Shown in pieces: positions 44,751 through 55,305 of a stretch of DNA of 64,000 nt; positions within the stretch are counted from its first letter, which is position 1; each line of letters opens with the position of its first letter. Both the position numbers and the translations under genes were made by a program. Source of the stretch: Ascaphus truei (Eukaryota > Chordata > Amphibia > Anura > Ascaphidae); contig CM071567.1 in the NCBI GenBank assembly GCA_036426205.1, forward strand, positions 287,792,145-287,856,144. The letters are read 5' to 3'. The notes under the pieces are model-generated. The model worked only from the letters and a program-made list of their open reading frames with translations. It did not search any database and had not been told where the DNA came from.

Positions 44751-45802
44751 CTGTTTTCACACGTGCACGCGCAGGGGTCTGATTTCAAACGCATTCACAG
44801 TCTCAGACTGCGAGGTGATGTGGCTCCCTGCTCGTGCGCATATACAGGCTCTCAAAGTGCCCCAATGGACATTCTGAGCCTCGTTTATCCTATCTAATAC
44901 TGGCATCTGGTACTCTATTCATGGTATAAGTACTTAGCTTAAGTTAAGTCCCCTGCTTCACAGCTAACTGCGCTGGATACTATTATGATTCAGGGGCTCC
45001 CTGACAGCAGCTCATGGGGACCCTGTACCTACTATTAGCACTCAGCCTATCCATCTGTGTATTCTGAGTACCCTGACCCCTGATTAGGAAGACACTGGTC
45101 ACTGTACACTCTATTAGGAGTATACTTGCTCTCAGGGTCATTATACACTCAGTGTTAACATATCACAGTACGAATTAGCTGAGAGCTTTAGTTATCACCT
45201 CTGGACTATATATTATGTGTACCAGTTCATGTATCTTTGATACACTCACTGTTTTAACTGGTTTTGCCAATCATAGCTACAGGTGTTTATGTGCTCTACT
45301 CTGTGTCAGTCGTAGTTGGTTGTGGAAAGTGAGCGACCCCGTCAGGAATACAATTATCCATATGTGTCAAGACCAAGTGGGGATATAAGTACACCTTAAA
45401 TAAACCTCATCATTTCTCCACTACCTGACAGAGTCAGACAAATGCGAATTTTCTTCTATGTTGCTGTAAGTAGGTTCTCCCTAAGAGCCAAGATTCTTGA
45501 ACAAGCAAAAAAATAATTACAATACTGCACAATTATTGCTTTATATGTTTTTTATTTACATGTGAATAATATTAACATGCAATGATTACATCAAGTAACA
45601 CACCCAAATACAATGTTTTGCAGGTAAGTCAATGGCAGCTTCTCTAAACATAGCAACTGGGTCCTGGTGGACCATTACTGAACAGATGATTAATACATAA
45701 ATATTAATAACACTATTCATTCATTAGGACTGTTAACATTTCCAAAACTTCATGTGTACAAGAACATACTTGAATGTTTGGAAACAACAGGTCTTCAGCA
45801 TA

Positions 45803-46203
45803 CACTGGCGACACACTTTATTCGAGCTCGGCTAGTCCCACGAATTCGGGTATACTCGGGTGTATTGAGGTTTGTGACTGTTTTCTGCCCGAGTGCATTG
45901 CGTTATTTTCCAGGCAGGGATTGAAGCATTTTATTCCCACTGGCTGCAATACTGCACAGTATATATATATATATATACTGCATTACAATTCATGAATTTA
46001 TGCCATCTGGTAGACACGCGAAGCATTGCAGCCTATTAAATCCTAATCATTATCATTTAACAGATCAGCCGCCCGTCAGCCAGGCATGAACCATGGCTGG
46101 GAAGGCAAACGCAACGGGGCTTGTCTGAGGTGAGGAGCGGCGCATTCCAGGTATCTGCCAGGTACATACTGGGTATTTGCTCGAATAAAGTGTGTCGCAG
46201 CAG
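45803..46203 (+). mobile_element. TA-flanked ~400-bp miniature element, copy in Harbinger fragment
   Basis: Ends CACTGGCGACACACTTTATT and AATAAAGTGTGTCGCAGCAG; inner CGACACACTTTATTCGAG and CTCGAATAAAGTGTGTCG form an 18-bp perfect inverted repeat. TA flanks (45801-45802, 46204-46205). A TA microsatellite lies in the middle (45959-45978). Confidence 0.9.
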
Positions 46204-46313
46204 TACATACAATATTCATTAGATAATCTGAAGTAAACAAAACAAGGCCAAAGACATATTTACTGAATTATAACATTTATTATTTTTTTTCCTTTTGAGA
46301 GCGAGTAACAGGC

Positions 46314-47315
46314 CTACTTGTTGTCTCTTGAATTTTCCTTTTTTCGTTTACCTACAACTTTAGGCACAACAGAGCCAGTTTGAGTGGCCTGTGGCACTTC
46401 ATGGGCAGGGCTTGTGGCCAGTGACTGTTCACGGACAGGGCTTGTGGGCAGTGACTGTTCACGGGCAGGGCTTGTGGGCAGTGACTGTTCATGGGCAGGG
46501 CTTGTGGGCAGTGACTGTTCACGGGCAGGGCTTGTGGCCAGTGACTGTTCACGGGCAGGGCTTGTGGCCAGTGACTGTTCACAGGCAGGGCTTGTGGCCA
46601 GTGACTGTTCATGGGCAGGGCTTGTGGCCAGTGACTGTTCACAGGCAGGGCTTGTGGCCAGTGACTGTTCACGGGCAGGGCTTGTGCCCACTGACACATG
46701 TGACCAAGTTGGTACACAGTGCACAACTGATGGTTGGTCCGTTTCATGTTTGTTTTTTTTGGTTTGTGTCCAAAAACTGGTCAGTAGTAACTGCTTGTGC
46801 ATTTTTGTTTTTGGCGCCTGCTTTGTAGGTGTCAGCTCCAGAATTTCTACAGATGGCAGCGGTAGGATGTTGTCAGGAACATGCACAGAACTTTCAGCTA
46901 CTTTACCGGTAACATCCCGACCTGGGGAATGAACATCAGATGCATGGGGTGAAAAATTAGCACCATGTAAAGATCCTTCCTCTGATGGGTTAAAGTTGAA
47001 ATTTGGTACTGTAGTCATTCTCAAGTAATTAGCTTGGGTTAGCTGAACAACTACTGCTTCTAATGTCGTGTTTAATTTTTGTATCTGTTTAAGAACTTCA
47101 ATGAAGACTCTGTGGAGATGTGACAATTGTGATATCGTTTCTTCCTGCAGTGATATCATCCTTTCGTGCACTGTCATCAGATCTGAATGGCGACGATTTT
47201 CAGCTTCAACAATTTTTTCCTCAGAAGCTACTATTGCATCGTATGTGTTACTTGATGGACGATTTGCCTGTGTAACTCTTTCAATGGGAACCTCTTCATG
47301 GTCACTTGATTGCAT
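46314..47315 (-). CDS. Harbinger Myb-like protein, C-terminal exon with 10-residue repeats
   Basis: Open for 333 codons with no stop. The N-terminal half has a predicted coiled coil (about residues 45-95, SLQEETISQLSHLHRVFIEV with heptad leucines). Residues about 210-305 are ten tandem copies of a 10-residue unit TSPAREQSLA, and the end is a basic KRKKENSRDNK that could act as a nuclear signal. It lacks the DNA-binding domain, which in the related gene at 38165-39239 is encoded by upstream exons. The frame likely starts at a splice acceptor rather than the first Met (there is TATTTATAGCACATGATG upstream at about 47350). It would mediate multimerisation or contact with the transposase, by inference. 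Confidence 0.65.
   Translation of the reverse strand: MQSSDHEEVPIERVTQANRPSSNTYDAIVASEEKIVEAENRRHSDLMTVHERMISLQEETISQLSHLHRVFIEVLKQIQKLNTTLEAVVVQLTQANYLRMTTVPNFNFNPSEEGSLHGANFSPHASDVHSPGRDVTGKVAESSVHVPDNILPLPSVEILELTPTKQAPKTKMHKQLLLTSFWTQTKKNKHETDQPSVVHCVPTWSHVSVGTSPAREQSLATSPACEQSLATSPAHEQSLATSPACEQSLATSPAREQSLATSPAREQSLPTSPAHEQSLPTSPAREQSLPTSPVREQSLATSPAHEVPQATQTGSVVPKVVGKRKKENSRDNK
46397..46696. repeat. 30-bp coding minisatellite, ten units
   Basis: Near-perfect 30-bp units (GGGCAGGGCTTGTGG plus CCAGTGACTGTTCAC) differing by single substitutions, with no indels, so the frame is kept. The long plus-strand frames here are mirror artefacts. Confidence 0.95.
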
Positions 47316-47704
47316 TTCTGTGTCTATGGCGGCATCATCATCATCATGTGCTATAAATAAATGTACACATTATGAAATGGCATGTTAATCTCTGCTGTTT
47401 TACTATGTAATTATACTCTGTGATAACTAACACCTAACATGTTTCCATACGTTTTATAATGTCACATTAAAAACTACCTTGACTTACGAATTATGTTTGG
47501 ACTCAGTATGAAATAACAATGAATGAAAAGTTGCTCAAAACTCACAACTCCTACATGATACTTAACATCACAAACACAATACATGTTGTCTTAAAAAACT
47601 TAATTTTCACTGACCAAGTAATCCTATTTAAAGAACATGTGCAAAACAAATAATGAACATGACAACATAACATATAGAAGTGAACATATTATATGTCCAC
47701 CACC

Positions 47705-47800
47705 TCATACACTCATCTTCCAGGTGTGATGAGCTGCATGACCCAGGTGAAGACACTTGTTCCGTCTCAGGTGACACATGTCCTCCAGGGGCAACTATAT
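47705..47800 (-). CDS. Harbinger Myb-like gene, small internal exon
   Basis: Minus strand: an acceptor-like TATATAG then GCCCCTGGAGGACATGTG, encoding APGGHVSPETEQVSSPGSC and SSSHLEDE. Related to the two decayed copies at 34735-34812 and 36541-36640 in the large element. Confidence 0.55.
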
Positions 47801-48675
47801 ATAACAATAACATCAGTTGTTAATTTACATGTGTAAATATTGAACATAGAGTTACAGTATGTTCAGTATTTATGACTAACTAACAGCATCAGTTCCTTAA
47901 CCGAAAATGTGTGTGTGAAAGTGAACATAAATAGTTGTAATAACAATGTACATGCCTGTGTACTTAGGACTTTTGAGTTCCGTAACATACAACATAGTAT
48001 GTTTCTGCAGTAATGCGTTAGGATAAAATTATTAATTTTGTACATACAATGCATATGTTGTGTAGTCATATCAGTATAATAATGTACATAACTATCATGA
48101 GATGAACATTCACAATGGTTATCATGAAGGTGGTCATATTGCAAAAAGATTCGTTTTTGTTAGAGGATATGTGTGGTACATTAATAGAAGCTGTGGCACG
48201 CCTGAATGTGGCTGCCACTCAACAACACAACACATGCAGTGTGAGATAATGTGGTGTTAATATCAGTTGAACTATAGATGTGAGTGAACGAATGTGTGAC
48301 GAACGGTTTCATAACTAATGACTTGTTGGGGGATTTAGTACCTAGAGTTAACCTTTCAAATGACTGTGATTACCTTCAGTTTTGCTAGTCAGGTTGTAAG
48401 AACGGTATTCCCTCCCCCAAAAACCCTAATCATCCAGACCTTTCAATTACTTCAAGCAGGTGAAAATGGTGTCAACAAAGTTGACCGTAAGATGACCCTG
48501 TAATTTGGCTGTGTGCTGAACCCCACCCCCTCTGTTGACGTGTATGCTGTGATGACATATTCATTGCAGCTGCTTTAACACAATGGTAGAGGAGCAAAAT
48601 AGTCGTCTGAAGTGTGCAAGTTATGAACACAATGACATAACATATGCTACGTGTGCCTCATTATGCTGTCTGTAT

Positions 48676-49745
48676 GGGCCTTATTCAGAAAGCCTCGATA
48701 AGGCCCTTATCGAGCACTTATCGACCAAAATGGCTACTGGTATTCAGATAGCCTCGATAAGTGCTCGATAACGGCCTGTATCGACACAAAATTTTATCTC
48801 CGTACGAAATTCGCTGACTGAGCAGCGATCAGGCCCTTATCGACCATTTTCGGAGGGTTGATAAGCTCCCGCTATTCAGAGACCCGCGAGTCGGGTGTCG
48901 CGGCCCATCGCAGCCCATCGCAGGCTTAAAAAATGATTTTCTCCCCAAATCCACTTCCCCACAAAATTGTTGGACAATTGGTGGGGAAATGCCTCGATGA
49001 GCTGCGATGGGTCGGGACTTAGAAGAAATCAGGCCCCTTTCCTGCCTCGGATTGATGCCGGGGGTCTCCGGAGCTGATAGCCATTAATAGCAGCTCCGGA
49101 CCCCACCCGGCATGCATCCGATGCAGGAAATATGCATGTACAGCAACTTCATTACCTTAGCGGCTAACCGCTAAGGCAATGAAGGGGTTAAACACCCGTG
49201 CCAGGCTTACAGTAATAAACATACAGTACAATACAATACAGTGGCAATCGGGGGTGGGTAAAGGGGGAATTTGGCCCTTAGTGGCTGTTTATGCAATGCG
49301 TGGTGGTTGCGGGGGGAGTTAACCCCTTCATTACCTTAGCGGTTAATACCGCTAAGGTAATAAAGGGGTTAACCCAACCTCTACCCCCCACAAGGTCTAA
49401 ACACCCATCCTTAGGGCTAATACCCCCTTCACTCACCCTTGAGGCCTAAGCACCACCCCAGACTGACTATACCCACCCTATACCCATTGAGTAGTATAGT
49501 GATACATCATACCCATATAATAATAATATGGGCATTATAAGCCTCTATAGCACTCAATGAGCACCATAATAAAAATACAGTAATACACAAGACACACAGT
49601 AATAAAACCTAACTATACTCCCAAAAAACACACTTCACTAAATAAAATCAGTAGCCAGCTAATCCAATCAATAGAAGCAATTACAACATCAACAATGAAT
49701 TAATTAAACCATTACCCAATCAAACCAATTAATCCCTAAAGCAAC
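48676..49745 (+). mobile_element. left end of another Harbinger-like element, truncated
   Basis: Starts GGGCCTTATTCAGAAAGCCT, similar in layout to the left end at 17488, and is followed by a dense array of CGATAAGG, TTATCGAG and TATCGACC words (48705-48860). A moderately GC-rich body and the palindromic ACCTTAGCGGCTAACCGCTA / ACCTTAGCGGTTAATACCGC repeats (49145-49375) follow. The right end is missing where Penelope-type DNA begins near 49760. It is inserted in the fragment described at 45470-48675. Confidence 0.55.
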
Positions 49746-50716
49746 TCAAAACGAATAGTAACACTTGTATTCCTGACGGGGTCGCTCACTTTCCACAACC
49801 AACTACGACTGTGCCTGTGGGAAATCCAAGCATATTTCCCTGGAAGGTTTGAGAAGTATCCTGTTGGGTAACATTATTTATTTTTATTATATTTATTGTT
49901 TGAATTTGATCACAACACTGTGTATTTATTAGGGAACTGTGGCGCCTAGGCAAGTCATTTAAGTACACTCTACTCTGTGTCAGCCAGCACACAGTGCTAC
50001 TAACCTGCCTACACTGCTACTGAGGTTATTATAGGTCATACCCTCATCATTACTGTATACAGAAGCAGGTTACTTCAGGTCAACCTGATTAAGCACCAAA
50101 CCTACCTTATAAGGACATTACTATTACTGTTTGCAGCTATAAGTCTCTACCTACCTTACGAGACTGACTTTCAGCAACATACCAGTTATTTGTCACTGTC
50201 TGAGTACACAATCCACCATTTAGCCCCACAGGTCTGCCATAGGTGATTACAGCCATTAGTACTTACCTTAGAGCCAGTGAGTATAGATTGGTCAGATCCT
50301 CATTAGGATTTATGTTCAGTGTGCTACCTGTATCTTACAGAACACACCTATACCCTAGACCCTAAACCAATACGGTTCTAGTATTGAAGGTCATTATTCC
50401 TTCAGGTCGTCAGTTTTTAACACCCACTATTTTATCTATTTGGTACAGTTAATAAAGTTATGTTTTAAATCATCCACTTATCACACAGAGCGTGGACCTG
50501 AGTGCTGCATTTGGGTTCTATCTCTACCCCACTTTCTTCTGTGAGAAGAGATGTAAGCACCATTCCTGTAAAAATAATATGATTAAAGTTCCTTTTGTCA
50601 CTAACTATAATTCAGGTGTACATATGATTCAGTCAATTATTCATAAACATTGAAGAATCTTATCCAATGATCCCGTTTCGGGGCCTTATTGGATAAAAGA
50701 CCAGGTTTCATCTATA

Positions 50717-51113
50717 CACTGGCGACACACTTTATTCGAGCTCGGCTAGTCCCACGAATTCGGGTATACTCGGGTGTATTGAGGTTTGTGACTGTTTTCT
50801 GCCCGAGTGCATTGCGTTATTTTCCATGCAGGGATTGAAGCATTTTATTACCGCTGGCTGCAATACTGCACAGTTAATATATATATACTGCATTACAATT
50901 CATGAATTTATGCCATCTGGTAGACACGCGAAGCATTGCAGCCTATTAAATCCTAATCATTATCATTTAACAGATCAGCCGCCCGTCTGCCAGGCATGAA
51001 CCATGGCTGGGAAGGCAAACGCAACGGGGCTTGTCTGAGGTGAGGAGCGGCGCATTCCAGGTATCTGCCAGGTACATACTGGGTATTTGCTCAAATAAAG
51101 TGTGTCGCAGCAG
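50717..51113 (+). mobile_element. TA-flanked ~400-bp miniature element, copy in Penelope pol
   Basis: Same ends and inner 18-bp inverted repeat as the copy at 45803, with one base change (CTCAAATAAA) in the right arm. TA flanks at 50715-50716 and 51114-51115. Interrupts the RT/endonuclease region of a Penelope-like copy. Confidence 0.9.
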
Positions 51114-51239
51114 TAGGAAGGCAAAGAATTAAAAAAAATTACTAGCCCTTGGTTCAGCTATCCCCACAGTTGCATCATGGTTGACATCAAAAACGGTGGG
51201 AAACTTATGACTGCATAACTTGTAAAACTACTCATGTAG

Positions 51240-51520
51240 TGTATACAGTATGTTGGAGTGCCCGTGTGGACTCCAATATATTGGCCGTATGAAGCGTTTC
51301 CTTAAAGTTAGAATAATGGAACATATAAGAAATATTACAATTGGATTGGATAAACACAGTGTGCCACGTCATTTTAAAATATACCATCAGAGTGACCGTA
51401 GTGGGATGACCTTTAAAGGGATACAGGTGGACGAGGAGGGGACAGACTGAAATCCCTGTCCAAAAAGGGATCTTTTTGGATATACCAAATGAAAACTTTG
51501 GCCCCCGGGGTTTGAATGAG
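51240..51520 (+). pseudogene. Penelope-like GIY-YIG endonuclease fragment
   Basis: CPCGLQYIGRMKRFLKVRIMEHIRNI and SVPRHFKIYHQSDRSGMTFKGI are read in one frame (51250-51430) and the C-terminal part (LKSLSKKGSFWIYQMKT-like) in another. The upstream Cys linker (CITCKTTHVV-like, about 51215) is out of frame. Confidence 0.75.
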
Positions 51521-52871
51521 AAAATAGATATTTGGTCATTATATTAAATGAGAAGTTCCTCTTCTGTTCTTTAAACTCATAATAACGTCTGTTCTTTAAA
51601 CTCATAATAATGTATGTTGTTTTTAATTAATGAATAATATTAATTTGTAATTGGTTCCTGTGTCCTTAGATTTGATCATGGGAATTTTTTAATACATTTT
51701 CAAAAAAAAAAAAAATTATAGTTTTTTAAATAAATTTCTTGTACATTTTTTATGAATTCGTTATGAATTTTTATTTATTATTTAATATTTTTTAGAATTA
51801 ATTCAAAACCAATGCTCCATTCGAAATAGTTTTTTTTACAGCTTGTTATTCTTTATCTCTTGACCGACAAGCTAAGTAATGTTTACAATTTTTCATGTTG
51901 CTAATTTTTGTTTCTTTTATCTTGCAGCAATTGTGTTGATGAATTTTATATTCCTAAGGCTCATTACATCTGCGGTGATATCTGTGTTATTCAGGTGCAG
52001 TGTTGGGTCATGATATTAGGCTTTTCCACACTTGAACCTGATCGTTAAGGTAGTTCACCTGTTCTGCTGTATACACCTCTAGTCTTTATCTGGATTACAC
52101 TACCTATGATAATAACCATGTGTATCTGACCTAGTATCACCATCATATTAGGAGCAGTGTTTTGATATTAGGACTTTCTATACCCTTATTTGTTTATTAA
52201 GGGAGCTCTCTACCTATGATTGCAACTTCATGCACTTACCTGGTACTACCATTATATGGGATTTTTGGTGCAAACTAGGTTCTGGTCCTAGGTGGTTTAC
52301 CCATACCACTGCTGCATCTGCCTTGTATCTCCTAGATTATTAGTTTAACGTGCTATTAAGTGGCTAAATATCTAGATCAGATGACAGACAGTCGTCAAAT
52401 TTATTTTAATTTTGGTTACACCTACATTATTGGTAATATATGTTTTATGTAATGTCAATAAAACTTATATTTTATATGTATGTGGTGTGCATCTAAGTGA
52501 ATTCTATTTTGAGTACACTGCCTTGTGTGCTCGCCACTTTTTGCTGATTCACTTCAGTTCACAGTTTTTGCAACCACCTGAAAATTATCGAATTTTCATT
52601 AAATTAGTATGGCCCTTAGTTGATCACTCCCTGTCCCTCTCTTTGTTTTTTGAATTTTATATAAATGAATAAATGTGTTTTTAAAATAAATGTTTTTTAA
52701 TGACTTGTATTAAATTCAGTTTGAAGTATGTTTATACATGTTAATAGTGTAATTAAGCATGCACCTGTATTGTATACGTGTAGATGTACTGGTTGGTTGA
52801 TTATTTCCCCCTGTACAACCAATCAGGATTTGTGAATGGGTTTAAATATCCCACAGATGTATGCATTGATT

Positions 52872-52912
52872 CTCCCTGATGAAGTTGGTTCTACTGACGA
52901 AACGCGTAGGAG
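52872..52912 (+). ncRNA. hammerhead-ribozyme-like motif in Penelope pLTR
   Basis: CTCC (52872-52875), CTGATGA (52876-52882), a 5-bp stem II (GTTGG/CTGAC, with wobble pairs), GAAA (52899-52902), CGCGTA with predicted cleavage after A52908, and GGAG (52909-52912) pairing with the leading CTCC. Core boxes match consensus, but an extra A follows CTGATGA, as in sibling copies. Confidence 0.6.
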
Positions 52913-53469
52913 TGTAACAGAAACTGTTTGTTGGCAAGTATTCTCCCCCACTTACTATAGAGACTAATCCGGTTAGCCTTCTGCACTTTTACTGAGACAG
53001 TGCGAGTCTACCGTCTTTACGGGTGGACTCTGTGACGTCAGGTAGTGCTGCCAGTGGCGCAGTGAGGTCTGCAGCTCTTGCAAAGGATTTCCCTAAGCCT
53101 GTAGGTTTTAGGGTTGAGAGCCTTTTTCTGGTACTTACTGATTTGGCATTAAAATTAGCCGCTCTATAAGGACAATATACTCATGGAACTTCTAGCAAGC
53201 AGACATGTCCCTAGATTGTGTGTCCCTATCGGAGCTCTCTATAGCTTGCTGAAGACTGCTTGAAACGACTGAAGCAAGAGAGCTGTGGAGCACAGCTGAT
53301 ACTTACCAGGCGATCCTGTTTGACGAGCTGAGCGGTAACATGTATCCTAAACATGCCCTGTCCAACTAATTTTTTCTTGCTGTACGTGCATATTAATACC
53401 ACTTGAATTTTTTATAATATAATTTACTATTTCACACTATGGGAGTTTGTGCGCTGTCTCTTTGTTTCT

Positions 53470-53474
<5 letters not shown>

Positions 53475-53519
<45 letters not shown>
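53475..53519. repeat. TA microsatellite
   Basis: A TA dinucleotide run directly left of the miniature element at 53523; another lies directly right of it (53918-53962). Confidence 0.95.
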
Positions 53520-53522
<3 letters not shown>

Positions 53523-53916
53523 CTGGCGCCACACTTTATTCGAGCTCGGCTAGTCCCACGAATTCGGGTATAACCGGGTGTATTGAGGTTTGTGACTGTT
53601 TTCTGCCCGAGTGCATTGGGTTATTTTTCAGGCAGGGATTGAAGCATTTTATTCCCACTGGCTGCAATACTGCACAGTATATATATATATACTGCATTAC
53701 AATTCATGAATTTATGCCATCTGGTAGACACGCGAAGCATTGCAGCCTATTAAATCCTAATCATTATCATTTAACAGATCAGCCGCCCGTCAGCCAGGCA
53801 TGAACCAAGGCTGGGAAGGCAAACGCAACGGGGCTTGTCAGAGGAAAGGAGCGGCGCATTCCAGGTATCTGCCAGGTTCATACTGGGTATTTGCTCGAAT
53901 AAAGTGTGTCGGTGCA

Positions 53917-53917
<1 letters not shown>
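53523..53917 (+). mobile_element. TA-flanked ~400-bp miniature element between TA microsatellites
   Basis: Family member with a shortened left end (CTGGCGCCACAC) and right end GTGTGTCGGTGCAG, shared with the copy at 54906. TA flanks merge with the surrounding microsatellite, so the element probably inserted into a TA run. Confidence 0.88.
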
Positions 53918-53962
<45 letters not shown>

Positions 53963-53966
<4 letters not shown>

Positions 53967-54370
53967 CATACGATACCGGTTGCAACACAACATCAAGGGA
54001 CAGCACGCAGGTAAGTAAATCATACATTTTTTATATTTGATAGAACCAAAAAAACGACGTTTCGGTCCCCCAGTGGGACCTTTCTCAAAGTGGTGCAGAT
54101 ATATATGTAATAATTCATGGGACTGGTCAAAAAAGTGGGAAAGCCCTGAAGGGGTTTCAGGGTTGGTATGATGAAAACTGCCAGGTCTGAATAGAAATAA
54201 GTGAAGGAAGGCAGCATACACGCTATACTTCTGTGCTCCATCACACATTGTAACACGAACCCTCTGTGTTGTGCTCAATACTTCTATTATCCTTGTGCAA
54301 AACCAGACGAGCCATTATTTACTTTCTGCAAGAGATCACTGCACAACTGTTCTTTCATGTATGTTTGTAC
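53963..54370 (-). mobile_element. Penelope-like pLTR fragment with hammerhead-like relic
   Basis: Minus-strand sequence at 54098-54052 reads CTTTGAGAAAGGTCCC ... GGGACCGAAACGTCG, a variant of the pLTR ribozyme position with a strong stem II (GGTCCC/GGGACC) but a degenerate first core. CCCTTCAGGGCTTTC-type sequence at 54148 recurs inverted at 54815-54855, so head-to-head pLTR pieces flank the MITE at 54389. Confidence 0.5.
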
Positions 54371-54388
54371 TCACATAAGCTCATAAGC

Positions 54389-54805
54389 ATGAGCTTATGT
54401 GAGTAGTGCAATTCAAATCTGGCTAAAGCCAGTATCATAGTTACCTTTAATATAGAGGCAAACTGGGTGCACAAATTCCCTGGTGTGTCCAAAGGGCATT
54501 TTAAATATAGTATCTCTGAAACTTACTAGGGGTAGGTTTATTGGCTCATCTGCTTTACATAGTAGTTACTGAGCCCCTACCAAGTTTCCAATTAGTGCAG
54601 GTATAATACAACCCTGTGTCAGTCTGGACATCACCCTCCATTAAATGGTAGGGGATGTATAAGGCTGAAAGAGAGAAATATGTGTAAGTTTTATTATATT
54701 CACACAAAGGGAATTTGTGCACCAAGTTTGCCTCTTTAGTAAAGGTAAATATGATACTGCTTTAGCCAGATTTGAATTGCACTACTCACATAAGCTCATT
54801 CTTTA
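54389..54805. mobile_element. non-autonomous element with ~100-bp terminal inverted repeats
   Basis: 54389-54490 (ATGAGCTTATGTGAGTAGTG and onward) is the reverse complement of about 54705-54805 with a few changes. The core holds TAGGTTTATTGGCTCATCTG. A partial second copy lies at 56545-58440, interrupted by a miniature element. A perfect hairpin (arms CTCACATAAGCTCAT and ATGAGCTTATGTGAG) sits at the left edge. Confidence 0.75.
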
Positions 54806-54905
54806 TTTAACCCGTTCAGGGCTTTCACACTTTTTGCACCAGTACATGGGACAACTATATATATATATATATATTGTAGGTACTGCATTATTGTATTGTA
54901 TTGTA

Positions 54906-55303
54906 CACTGGCGACACACTTTATTCGAGCTCGGCTAGTCCCACGAATTCGGGTATACCCGGGTGTATTGAGGTTTGTGACTGTTTTCTGCCCGAGTGCA
55001 TTGAGTTATTTTCCAGCAGGGATTGAAGCATTTTATTCCCGCTGGCTGCAATACTGCACAGTACATATATATATATACTGCATTACAATTCATGAATTTA
55101 TGCCATCTGGTAGACACGCGAAGCATTGCAGCCTATTAAATCCTATTCATTATCATTTAACAGATCAGCCGCCCATCAGCCAGGCATGAACCCAGGCTGG
55201 GAAGGCAAATGCAACGGGGCTTGTCAGAGGTGAGGAGCGGCGCATTCCAGGTATCTGCCAGGTACATACCGGTTATTTGCTCGAATAAAGTGTGTCGGTG
55301 CAG
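54906..55303 (+). mobile_element. TA-flanked ~400-bp miniature element in an L2 tail
   Basis: Family member with TA flanks (54904-54905, 55304-55305). To the left is ATTATTGTATTGTATTGTA, the reverse of the ACAAT tail of L2; to the right is TGTCTTTATTTAAATAGCGC, the reverse of the L2 3' UTR. The uninterrupted tail at 9705-9742 shows the pre-insertion site. Confidence 0.93.
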
Positions 55304-55305
55304 TA

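Larger units (their letters stand above)
43720..45460 (+). mobile_element. Penelope-like element, 5'-truncated, with inverted pLTR piece
   Basis: 43790-43925 is the reverse complement of the pLTR end at 50405-50530 and abuts the GIY-YIG domain directly, so the copy has lost RT and gained an inverted pLTR fragment at its 5' side, as at 12069. The endonuclease, a 3' UTR and a pLTR with a hammerhead-like motif follow. The end is near the CCCCGTCAGGAATACA word (45338), which recurs inverted at about 49770. Confidence 0.75.
45470..48675 (-). mobile_element. second Harbinger-related fragment (Myb-like gene 3' exons)
   Basis: Aligns in order with 33110-35700 of the large element: an AT-rich tail (TTCATGTGTACAAG at 45748 and 33256), the C-terminal exon, the small APGGHVSPETEQVSS exon (47705-47800) and upstream intronic DNA. 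The order and orientation are the same. No transposase or forkhead sequence is present. The copy is interrupted by a miniature element (45803-46203) and cut at 48675 by another element. Confidence 0.7.
49760..53450 (+). mobile_element. Penelope-like pLTR and element copy, interrupted by a miniature element
   Basis: 49770-49815 is an inverted match to 45305-45350, and 50405-50530 an inverted match to 43790-43925, so 49760-50550 is a pLTR of the same family as the copy at 43720. From about 50560 a pol remnant follows: an RT C-terminal segment (50560-50715, split by the MITE at 50717-51113) and a GIY-YIG fragment (51250-51450). An AT-rich 3' region and a pLTR with a good hammerhead-like motif (52872) come next. 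The two parts may be separate copies. Confidence 0.65.

Noticed and set aside
46397..46696. CRISPR-like array of regularly spaced repeats
   Set aside because: The 30-bp units are directly contiguous without spacers, keep a reading frame and lie in a eukaryotic transposon exon.
46384..46932. Long plus-strand frames opposite the Harbinger exon
   Set aside because: They are mirror frames of the 30-bp minisatellite on the other strand. The minus frame has a coiled coil, a basic end and a homologue at 33370-34340.
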